This document shows, in pieces, positions 1 to 6,008 of a stretch of DNA of 6,461 nucleotides; position 1 is the stretch's first letter, and every line of letters begins with the position of its first letter. The DNA comes from Clostridia bacterium (GTDB lineage Bacteria > Bacillota > Clostridia > Christensenellales > Aristaeellaceae), in the NCBI GenBank assembly GCA_900769875.1, contig CAAGII010000188.1, forward strand, positions 1 through 6,461. The letters run 5' to 3'. Below the pieces are notes generated by a model, which saw only the letters and a list, made by a program, of their open reading frames with translations, ran no database searches and was not told the origin of the DNA. A program made the translations under genes and the position numbers.

Positions 1-1284
1 CTCGCCCGCAAGACATGGACGCCGGATTTTCACGACCACAAGTCCGTGAAGAACCGCAACAGAAAGAACAAGTATTACCAGCCCGCGCACCACGATGCCA
101 TCATCACCCGTGCGCAATGGAACGCAGCCCAGCGCATCCTGAACAGCCATCGCTACCGGCACACCGGCGCTTACATTCCCATGCGCGTCATCGATACAGG
201 CGCCCTTCGGGGCTACATTTCCGTCAACCGTTCCTGGGCGGGGCATGAGGAGGACGAGTATATCCGGGTCAGCCGCATTGCCATGGGTATGGAAGAGGGC
301 GACCTTCGCGTTGATCTGGAGAACGAGCATCTGCCCGACGCGGGCCACAGGCTTGTGGGGATGACCGACGACAACGGCATCCAGCGCATTTCCCGTGAGC
401 TGAGCGATATGGAAAAGCGTGTCAAGGCGCAGCTGGAGGGAAAGACCATGGAGGAGTATGAACAGGAAAACGCTCCTCCGGTGAAAAAGGGCTTCCAGGT
501 GGTTGGTGCAAACCTGTTCAGCCAGGCCTTTGAACCGGTTGTCCGTATCAGCAGCAGAAGCATTTCCTTCAATGCCAGGTGTATCGGCAAGCTCAACGCC
601 ATGGCACAGGGTGCAGAAGGTCCCATGCTCAAACGCTGCCGGTATGTGGAGCTGCTGTTCAATCCGGTTGAACGAATGCTGGCGGTGCGCCCCTGTTCCC
701 CGGAGCATCCCAACGCGCTGTGCTGGGCAACCGACTGCGGAAGCTCCGTGCAGCTGGGCGCCAGGGCTTTCTGCACACAGCTATTTGGCATGCTGAACTG
801 GGATGAGAGCTATACCTTCCGGGTACCCGCCATGCTGCGCGCCAGGGGCGATGAAAAGGTTCTCTTTTTTGACCTGGACAACTATATCGGTCACGATACG
901 GCAGCAAAGCCGGAGGCTCCCGCAGAGGTGCTGCCGGAGGTCATAGAGCCCGAGGAGAGCGAGAGCATGCAGGGCTTCTTCTATGCTGCCGACGAGGATG
1001 AGGGAATCGAGATCACCGAGGATCCTGAGGATATTGAGCGCAGGGTTCGTGAACAGATCGAACGCGAAAAGCGCACCTACGGCACGCCGGCCTTTGAGCA
1101 CAGCAGCGGCACCCGGATTCCCATGATCGACGATGACGGCGAGTGGGATATCACGGCGGAGGCGGTTGTGCTCGACAGCGACCACACGGTGGATGCCTAT
1201 ACCATCGAGAAGCTGCAGGACGCCATGATGGAAGAACTCTTCGAGCCTGCCGGAGAACCTGACGAGGAGGATGACGGCCCATGA
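1..1284 (+). CDS. Serine recombinase, C-terminal part (5' end outside window), with a novel C-terminal domain
   Basis: The reading frame is open from the first base and ends at a TGA at 1282, giving 427 visible residues. Residues about 1-55 (including YYQPAHHDAII and the following RAQWNAAQRIL) resemble the end of the 'recombinase' domain that follows the catalytic part of large serine recombinases, where a YY..HH.AII..E.(F/W)..(V/A)Q pattern is usual. The catalytic serine domain would lie upstream and is not visible. I see no Cys-pair zinc ribbon, which normally comes next. Instead, residues about 164-296 form a domain shared with the genes at 2036 and 2920 (GFQVV, then ISFNARCIGKL, RYVELLFNP, LAVRPC, NW, FFDLD). 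An acidic linker and a YGTPAFEH motif (360-367) follow. Inference: a site-specific DNA integrase or invertase with an extra partner- or DNA-binding tail. The stop overlaps the next start as ATGA, which suggests translational coupling. The recombinase call is fairly sure; the tail's role is unknown. Confidence 0.75.
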   Translation, partial: LARKTWTPDFHDHKSVKNRNRKNKYYQPAHHDAIITRAQWNAAQRILNSHRYRHTGAYIPMRVIDTGALRGYISVNRSWAGHEEDEYIRVSRIAMGMEEGDLRVDLENEHLPDAGHRLVGMTDDNGIQRISRELSDMEKRVKAQLEGKTMEEYEQENAPPVKKGFQVVGANLFSQAFEPVVRISSRSISFNARCIGKLNAMAQGAEGPMLKRCRYVELLFNPVERMLAVRPCSPEHPNALCWATDCGSSVQLGARAFCTQLFGMLNWDESYTFRVPAMLRARGDEKVLFFDLDNYIGHDTAAKPEAPAEVLPEVIEPEESESMQGFFYAADEDEGIEITEDPEDIERRVREQIEREKRTYGTPAFEHSSGTRIPMIDDDGEWDITAEAVVLDSDHTVDAYTIEKLQDAMMEELFEPAGEPDEEDDGP

Positions 1285-2018
1285 AGATCACCATCAAGAA
1301 TCCGGCCAAAGCCAGACCGCTGTCCGCCAACGTCCGTCGCCTGATGACCATGGCACGGGAAGCCCCGATGAATCCCGAGGTTGAGAAGATTGACCGAAGG
1401 TTCACCGACCGCGATCAGGCATACTGCGACATGCAGGGCAACATATTCATGGCGGCAATCGACCGGGGTGTGCCCATGGAGGTTTTCGCGCCGCTGTATA
1501 TGACCAGTCAGCTGGCGGGTGTGATGGATCACAGCTTCTCCGTGGCGGGCGGCATGGAAACGGACGATCTCTCCGGCCTTCTGCAGGTGCCCATGCTGCT
1601 GAAATCTCCGGAAATGCTCGTGGATGTGGTCATCTGGCTGAACAATATCGTCAGCCGGCTGGACAAGGGAAAGTCGGCCAATCAGGCGGTTGTGGAGGCC
1701 TGTATTCGGGAAGATGCGGCAACTCCGCCGGCAACGATCGAGGTCGAGGTTGGGCAAGCCCCTGAGGAGATTGACATCGAGAGCCTGACGAACGAATACG
1801 AGTATGCTTACTGGCTCGGCTACATCTACCGATATGAGTGCCTTTTGCACGACGAATCGAGCCGCATGGTCTACGGTGCGTTCAGCGAGAAATTCATGCG
1901 CGATACCTATGAGCAGATGTTCGCAGGCGACGCGGGTGAAGGCATAGCACTGGTCGAATGCGCGGAGGAAATATGCCGCCGGCTGGACAGCCTTCTGATC
2001 GGCAGGCTCTGGAAATGA
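1281..2018 (+). CDS. Uncharacterised 245-aa protein with a C-terminal 'YWLGYIYRY' segment
   Basis: The start ATG overlaps the recombinase stop (ATGA), and there is no signal peptide or obvious membrane helix. The N-terminal 30 residues are basic and Pro/Ala containing. Residues about 45-135 look helical and hydrophobic-patterned (for example FAPLYMTSQLAGVMD and VDVVIWLNNIVSRL). A short acidic linker at about 145-170 leads to a segment at about 171-215 with EYAYWLGYIYRYECLL. From memory, a similar YWLGYIYRYW pattern followed by a Ser-Ser-x-x-(I/V)-Y stretch (here SSRMVY) occurs in small Clostridia proteins encoded next to DUF3990/DUF3791 toxin-antitoxin-like genes. That is a recollection and not a search result. 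Position inside the recombinase operon suggests co-function with the flanking paralogous domain proteins. The function is not assigned. The frame is well supported by its length, coupling and absence of a better alternative. Confidence 0.7.
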   Translation: MKITIKNPAKARPLSANVRRLMTMAREAPMNPEVEKIDRRFTDRDQAYCDMQGNIFMAAIDRGVPMEVFAPLYMTSQLAGVMDHSFSVAGGMETDDLSGLLQVPMLLKSPEMLVDVVIWLNNIVSRLDKGKSANQAVVEACIREDAATPPATIEVEVGQAPEEIDIESLTNEYEYAYWLGYIYRYECLLHDESSRMVYGAFSEKFMRDTYEQMFAGDAGEGIALVECAEEICRRLDSLLIGRLWK

Positions 2019-2035
2019 GAAAGGAAGATATCACC

Positions 2036-2923
2036 ATGGACGAAAAAAAGTACAGCTACCCATACGGAGGCAATCCCTATCCGCCCCGCAATGCAGGGCC
2101 CTATCCGCCGCAGTATCCGCCGCAGCGGCAGGCGTTTCCGCCGCTTCAGCAGCCTCAGCTGCCTCAGCAGGGATTGACGCCCACGCAGAATGCCGACAGA
2201 CTGCTGGACGGGACGCAGATCCTGACCGGCGAGGGCTTCAAGCCCCTGAGCAGGCAGGAACGCGAGGAAGCGGCCCGGATCGCTGCAGAGGCGCACTTCT
2301 CCTTTGACGGCTACCAGGTGGTACGCAGGGAGTTCTTCTCCCACAAGTTTGATCCCACCCTGACCATCCGCAATAACGGCATCGTATTCAACAACGCCTG
2401 CATTTCCAAGCTGGATGAGGTGGTTTATGTGCAGGTGCTGATCAACCCGGACACCGGCAAGCTGGTTGTGCGCCCCTGCGATGAGGGCGCAAGGGACGCG
2501 GTTCGCTGGTGCATCGCCCGGGATGACAAGCGCAAGAGCCGCCAGATTTCCTGCAGCATGTTTACGGCAAAGCTGTACGACCTCATGGGCTGGGAAACGC
2601 TCTATCGCTACAAGATGCAGGGCACCCGGATTTCCTACCAGGGCGAGCAGCTTTATGTTTTCGATCTCACGAGCACGGAGGTTTTCATTCCCGCCACGCA
2701 GGATACCGGTGAGCCGGAAGGTAAGCCCAGGAAGAAGACGGCGGTTCGCTTCCTGGAAAACTGGCGCGATTCCTTTGGCCTTCCGGTCGCGGAGCATACC
2801 GCTTCGACGCAGATCGACCTGAACGAGGGCTACGGAATGATGGATGACATGAAGAGTGAGTCGGCGGAACAGATGCCGATGGAAATGATTGATCAGGAAA
2901 CCGGAGAGGTGTGCAAGGTATGA
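2036..2923 (+). CDS. Recombinase-tail paralogue, 295 aa, Pro/Gln/Tyr-rich N-terminus
   Basis: I chose ATG 2036 because AAGGAAG (2021-2027) lies 8 nt upstream. An in-frame ATG at 2015 overlaps the previous stop and would add seven residues; an ATG at 1958 would overlap the previous gene by 61 bp. Residues 5-50 are a low-complexity Tyr/Pro/Gln/Gly region with a perfect YPPQ duplication. Residues about 92-215 match the tail of the upstream recombinase block by block: GYQVV, FDPTLTIRNNGIVFNNACISKL, YVQVLINPDTGKLVVRPC, F..KLYDLMGW, YRYK..GT and YVFDL. After it, FGLPVAEH (247-254) mirrors YGTPAFEH in the recombinase, so the two genes share their whole C-terminal halves. The catalytic recombinase portion is absent, so this is not an active integrase, although such genes may be labelled that way. 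The block TIRNNGIVFNNACISKL followed by a V-I-P-rich strand is reminiscent of AbrB-like DNA-binding hairpins; this is a hypothesis only. The stop overlaps the next start as ATGA. Confidence 0.7.
   Translation: MDEKKYSYPYGGNPYPPRNAGPYPPQYPPQRQAFPPLQQPQLPQQGLTPTQNADRLLDGTQILTGEGFKPLSRQEREEAARIAAEAHFSFDGYQVVRREFFSHKFDPTLTIRNNGIVFNNACISKLDEVVYVQVLINPDTGKLVVRPCDEGARDAVRWCIARDDKRKSRQISCSMFTAKLYDLMGWETLYRYKMQGTRISYQGEQLYVFDLTSTEVFIPATQDTGEPEGKPRKKTAVRFLENWRDSFGLPVAEHTASTQIDLNEGYGMMDDMKSESAEQMPMEMIDQETGEVCKV
2102..2125 (+). repeat. Perfect 12-bp tandem duplication within coding sequence
   Basis: TATCCGCCGCAG occurs twice in direct succession (2102-2113 and 2114-2125), in frame, encoding YPPQ-YPPQ. 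A weaker related unit (YPPR) lies just upstream. The low-complexity N-terminus of this protein has probably grown by slipped replication. Confidence 0.9.
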
Positions 2924-3324
2924 GAGAGATCCTTTCGCTCATGAAGGATGAGCCGCTGATTCTGACGCTCTGCCCGGAAGAGGAGAGCATCCTGCTGAAC
3001 AAGAACGTTCTGGAGCAGCTGGGACAGCCCAGACAGGTACAGATTCTGATCAATGAGGAACAGAGCATGCTTCTGCTCAAGGCCTGCACCGTGGAGGATC
3101 GGGAGGCTGTGGTCATTCCACAGCTTCCGCCCGACCAGTTTGAGGTCAGCGGCGCATCGCTGCTCAGACGCATCCGCCGCCTGATGGGCTGGTGCGACAC
3201 GCTGCCAAGGCAGATCAAGGGCTTTTCCATCCCGGAGCACTATGCGATTGCCTTTGACCTGCAGGAGGCCGTCCCCGTGCAGCTGATCCCCTCCGGCGGA
3301 GGCTTGCCGGGCAGACGCAGCTAA
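2920..3324 (+). CDS. Minimal stand-alone copy of the shared recombinase-tail domain, 134 aa
   Basis: The start is ATG 2920, overlapping the previous stop (ATGA), with GGAGAGG at 2903-2909 about 10 nt upstream. An in-frame GTG at 2911 would sit only one base from that ribosome site and is less likely. The protein consists almost wholly of the domain seen in the recombinase tail and in the upstream paralogue: PLILTLCPEEESILLNKNVLEQL, then VQILINEEQSMLLLKAC, LLRRIRRLMGWC (Trp91) and IAFDLQEA (Phe112). It is the most diverged of the three copies: the conserved RPC is KAC, and the long N-terminal and C-terminal extensions are missing. It is probably a soluble partner, perhaps forming a hetero-oligomer with the other two copies; that is inference from domain sharing and coupling. 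No enzyme motif is visible. The assignment to the shared family is moderately strong. Confidence 0.65.
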   Translation: MREILSLMKDEPLILTLCPEEESILLNKNVLEQLGQPRQVQILINEEQSMLLLKACTVEDREAVVIPQLPPDQFEVSGASLLRRIRRLMGWCDTLPRQIKGFSIPEHYAIAFDLQEAVPVQLIPSGGGLPGRRS

Positions 3325-3330
3325 AGGAGG
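3323..3330 (+). promoter_or_regulatory. Strong ribosome binding site for the Fic-like gene
   Basis: AAAGGAGG is close to a full anti-16S complement. It overlaps the TAA of the upstream gene and stands 9 nt before ATG 3340, so this last operon gene can be translated independently while the genes before it rely partly on stop/start overlap. It supports ATG 3340 over the in-frame ATG at 3346. Confidence 0.85.
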
Positions 3331-3339
3331 AAATACTGT

Positions 3340-5439
3340 ATGGCCATGGACAAAGAAATACTGATGCAGCGCCTTCAGACCCAATACCTGACCAGGCAGG
3401 AGGTACTCTTCAAGCTGCCGCTGAATATCTCCATCAATTCCTTCTGGCCCGAGCTGATCGAGAGAAGAAAGCTGAGCAGCGTGGTGCTGCCGCTCCATCG
3501 CGCGGACGGGAAGCCGCTGTGGTATGTGCTGACCGACAGGATGATTGCCGCCAGCGAAAAGCTCTGTGCGCTTGCGCTGGACTGCACGGCGTTTTCGGAT
3601 CCTTTCAGAAGCACGCTGACCTGCGCGATGACCGAGGAGCTGTTCTTCACCAGTTTTGTGGAGGGCGCCCAGATTACGCTGCAGCAGGCGATGGCGTTTC
3701 TCGAGCGTGGCACGGAGCCCGAAAACGTGCAGGAGCAGATGATCCAGAACAACCGTCAGGCATGGTCGGAGATGATCGGCATGCTGTACTACCCGCTGGA
3801 CGAACACTGTGTGAGGCTGCTCGCCTACAGGCTGACGGAGGAGATGGACGGGCAGGCTGCGGATTACCGTCAGACGGACGCTCACCCCATTGAAGCCATG
3901 GGAAAGGAAGCCTATGACGTGCCGCCCGCTTCGGCGCTTCCGGGGCTGATGCGGGAGTATTACGATTTCCTGGCCAACGCAGAGGTTCATCCGCTGATCA
4001 AGGCGGCTGTCGGTCAGGCATACATTCTGGTGACACGCCCCTTCCCGGAAGGCAATGAAAGGCTGGCACGGATGATCTCCTATGCGGTGCTGCTCCGCTG
4101 CGGCTATGACTTCCTGCGGGACATTTCCATTTCCGGGATGATTGCCCGGGAAAGCTACCGATATTTCAAAAGCATGCAGGACATCATTCGCAGCGAGAAC
4201 GGCGGTGACCTGACCTACTTCATTGAGTATTTTCTGGATCTTCTGGCGAGGTCGATTGACGCAAAGGCAGAGCAGGACAGACGTCGGCAAGAGGAAGCGC
4301 TGCTCACAGAACGACAGATGGCAGCGAAGCCTCTGACCAGAGTGGAAGACTCTCCCGCAACGGAGGAGCCGCTCTCAGCGGAGGCAGTCCCCGGGAACGA
4401 ACCGCCCCATCAGCCGGCGGAGAGCGGAACGGATGAAGGAGCGGCGGATGAGCAGGCGGCGCCTGATCCGGACAGCGGCGATGAACCCAAAACGCAGCCG
4501 AATGAAAGCCCGCCGAGAGAGTTTTCATCTCCCGATGAATACCTGCGGTTTCTTCAGGAGGCACGAGTCAACGGGATGAAACGAACGCAGGAAAAACGAG
4601 CCAATAGAATCACGACGATGCTGACAGAACTGGTCGAGCGTGGCACATACTCCTTTATGCGGGGAGATTGGGATAGGATGACCAGGGACTCAAAGAGCAT
4701 TACCAGAGATGATCTTGCGCTCATGCTGAAACTTGGTCTGATCATCTGTGAGCAGGCGAACGATCCCCGGTGTCTGCTGGCTTTCCGCATCCCTATTGCG
4801 GAACATGCGGATGAAGGGACAGGGGTGAGCAACGAAAAGGCGATTCAGATGCAGGCACAGAATGATCTTCGGAAAGCAATTCAGACCATGCTTGCATCTG
4901 CTTATACAAAGGAGCGTCAGGTTGCTGCGGGGCTTCTGAAGATGCTTGACAGCGAAAGAAAGATGTTTACTTTTTCGGAATGGATGGAAATGAACCGGGA
5001 AGTAAACAAGGACGTCGGATCGGTTCATCTCCGCATGGCGGTCAACTATGGCTTTCTTGAATTCGATGGCGGAGTCTATCGTTTTGCTTCGATGCTCAGC
5101 CAGGGTCCTCAATGCCAACATATACCTGACAAACAGAGGGAAGTACTTCTGAAGCTGATGGAGGCTTTTCCGACTGAGAGGTTCTCTGCGCGGGATGCGG
5201 CAATTCAGATCGGGATGAAACCCTGCAGCATTGGGTACTACCTGGACAGCTTTACGCAGCGTGGTATTCTGAAAATGACAAAGGCCCGGCAGAACACAAA
5301 CTGCTATGAATTCTCAACCGAGGTACATGGAATATTTGAGGCCATCGAAGCGGCTGAGGAATCAACGAAATTTCAACAGATGCCGGAACGCGAAAAGGAA
5401 ATCCATGATCCACTGCGCGGCATGGCGGAGGCGGGCTGA
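3340..5439 (+). CDS. Fic-family protein with degenerate active site and C-terminal winged-helix modules, 699 aa
   Basis: AAAGGAGG (3323-3330) lies 9 nt before ATG 3340 and overlaps the preceding stop codon. The N-terminal half is Fic-like. TSFVEG at 104-109 fits the (S/T)xxxE(G/N) inhibitory-helix motif of class II Fic enzymes. The FIC loop reads TRPFPEGNERLARM (232-245) where active AMPylases have HPFx(D/E)GNGRxxR. Thus the catalytic His is Arg233 and the second Gly of GNGR is Glu240, while Glu108 and Arg244, the expected inhibitory salt-bridge pair, remain. AMP transfer is therefore unlikely, although a related Clostridia subfamily with RPFxEGNERLARM seems, from memory, to conserve this change. 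A Glu/Pro-rich linker (about 320-394) leads to three helix-rich modules at about 415-490, 505-585 and 595-665; the last (SARDAAIQIGMKPCSIGYYLDSFTQRGIL, quoted here only by its ends SARDAAIQIG and FTQRGIL) reads as a winged helix. Inference: a DNA-binding or scaffold Fic-fold regulator. Confidence 0.75.
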   Translation: MAMDKEILMQRLQTQYLTRQEVLFKLPLNISINSFWPELIERRKLSSVVLPLHRADGKPLWYVLTDRMIAASEKLCALALDCTAFSDPFRSTLTCAMTEELFFTSFVEGAQITLQQAMAFLERGTEPENVQEQMIQNNRQAWSEMIGMLYYPLDEHCVRLLAYRLTEEMDGQAADYRQTDAHPIEAMGKEAYDVPPASALPGLMREYYDFLANAEVHPLIKAAVGQAYILVTRPFPEGNERLARMISYAVLLRCGYDFLRDISISGMIARESYRYFKSMQDIIRSENGGDLTYFIEYFLDLLARSIDAKAEQDRRRQEEALLTERQMAAKPLTRVEDSPATEEPLSAEAVPGNEPPHQPAESGTDEGAADEQAAPDPDSGDEPKTQPNESPPREFSSPDEYLRFLQEARVNGMKRTQEKRANRITTMLTELVERGTYSFMRGDWDRMTRDSKSITRDDLALMLKLGLIICEQANDPRCLLAFRIPIAEHADEGTGVSNEKAIQMQAQNDLRKAIQTMLASAYTKERQVAAGLLKMLDSERKMFTFSEWMEMNREVNKDVGSVHLRMAVNYGFLEFDGGVYRFASMLSQGPQCQHIPDKQREVLLKLMEAFPTERFSARDAAIQIGMKPCSIGYYLDSFTQRGILKMTKARQNTNCYEFSTEVHGIFEAIEAAEESTKFQQMPEREKEIHDPLRGMAEAG

Positions 5440-5447
5440 GCGACACA

Positions 5448-5481
5448 GGCGGCGGGGCACTGCTCCGCTGCCTTTTCTCTC
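5448..5481 (+). terminator. Rho-independent terminator of the recombinase/Fic operon
   Basis: Bases 5448-5458 (GGCGGCGGGGC) pair with 5462-5472 (GCTCCGCTGCC) as an 11-bp stem with two G-U pairs and a 3-nt loop. The stem is followed by TTTT at 5473 and a pyrimidine-rich CTCTCTCC. It begins nine bases after the Fic-like stop codon. No other plus-strand terminator candidate was noticed between the five genes, which supports a single transcription unit. Confidence 0.8.
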
Positions 5482-5486
5482 TCCCC

Positions 5487-5532
5487 AAAAAACAAAAAAA
5501 GCCCACGACCTGGGTATCATCCAAGCCGTGGG
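5487..5532 (-). terminator. Rho-independent terminator of the SLOG gene (minus strand)
   Basis: Read on the minus strand, CCCACGGCTTGG (5532-5521) pairs with CCAGGTCGTGGG (5513-5502) as 12 bp including two G-U wobbles, with a 7-nt loop. It is followed by C and then TTTTTTTGTTTTTT (5500-5487). The wobble positions become A/C mismatches on the plus strand, so the structure is perfect only in the minus-strand RNA. It abuts the plus-strand operon terminator, insulating the two units from each other. Confidence 0.85.
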
Positions 5533-5552
5533 AAAGTATGGGGTATCATCCA
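5512..5552. repeat. 12-bp direct repeat GGGTATCATCCA flanking one terminator arm
   Basis: GGGTATCATCCA is present at 5512-5523 and again at 5541-5552, 29 bp apart. The first copy is part of the SLOG terminator stem and loop. It could be a remnant of local duplication or a protein-binding repeat; no function can be claimed. Confidence 0.6.
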
Positions 5553-5579
5553 TGATTTGCAATATGGCTGAGACTCATT

Positions 5580-6008
5580 TTACGGTGCTTCGTAACGCAG
5601 AATACGCTTCTTCTTCCGATGGGCGAACTCCAGCATCTTCGCCGCTCCTCCCCAGTTGTGGGTCACATAGGCTACAACCGTATCACTCTCCATCACCATC
5701 CACTCGTTTCGCCGGGAAACAGCAAAGCGCCGGGGCACAGATTCCAGCGGAGGATATACGGTTTCATCATAGCCGACTGTCAGCATACTGCTATTCAGAT
5801 ACGGAAGCACCAGAACAAGCCTGATGTGAGGATTTGCTCTCTTCAGTTCCCGGAGCACGGCAGCGCACATGTGGTCGAAGCTTCCGTATCCGCCGAGGTA
5901 GAATTCGTCTGCGCCGTTGATGATCAGGTCAACACATACTGAGCGAAGCCATTCCTCAACAGCCTCCCGGTTGATCACATCCCTGTGACCGCAAAACGTG
6001 ACCTTCAT
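5580..6008 (-). CDS. Small SLOG/YpsA-like (DUF1273-type) nucleotide-binding protein, 142 aa
   Basis: The protein opens with a beta-strand and CGHRD (residues 6-10). It then has FYLGGYGSFD (36-45, the Gly-rich loop with Asp45), a strand LVLVLPYL (64-71), RRNEWMV (99-105), SDTVVAYV (108-115) and THNWGGAAKMLEFA (116-129). These are the landmarks of the Rossmann-like SLOG superfamily, of which YpsA is a member and which is thought to bind nucleotides or nucleotide derivatives. The length is that of a single stand-alone domain with no effector fusion. ATG 6008 is fixed by in-frame TGA TGA codons six bases upstream; a GGGG run about 9 nt before the start is a modest ribosome site. The gene is divergent from the XRE regulator and has its own terminator. 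SLOG proteins are proposed to sense or make nucleotide signals in stress or defence; a specific role here is inference. Confidence 0.8.
   Translation of the reverse strand: MKVTFCGHRDVINREAVEEWLRSVCVDLIINGADEFYLGGYGSFDHMCAAVLRELKRANPHIRLVLVLPYLNSSMLTVGYDETVYPPLESVPRRFAVSRRNEWMVMESDTVVAYVTHNWGGAAKMLEFAHRKKKRILRYEAP

Noticed and set aside
1958..2035. Earlier in-frame starts for the 295-aa gene (1958, 2015)
   Set aside because: ATG 1958 overlaps the previous gene by 61 bp and has no good ribosome site. ATG 2015 is possible by ATGA coupling, but ATG 2036 has AAGGAAG at ideal spacing.
1907..2797. Minus-strand open frame opposite the 295-aa gene
   Set aside because: The plus-strand frame has a ribosome site, a domain shared with two neighbours and operon coupling; the antisense frame has none of these.
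2911..2919. GTG start for the 134-aa gene
   Set aside because: The purine-rich GGAGAGG would lie only one base away. ATG 2920 gives normal spacing and the ATGA overlap.
2893..4290. Long minus-strand open frame (465 codons) opposite the Fic-like gene
   Set aside because: It lies fully antisense to well supported plus-strand genes with recognisable motifs and ribosome sites. Its composition is His/Arg/Gln-rich, as expected from the reverse of high-GC coding sequence.
5306..5824. Plus-strand 172-codon open frame across the terminators and SLOG gene
   Set aside because: It runs through two terminators and antisense to a clear SLOG protein, and its translated sequence is Ser/Pro/Arg-rich without any motif.
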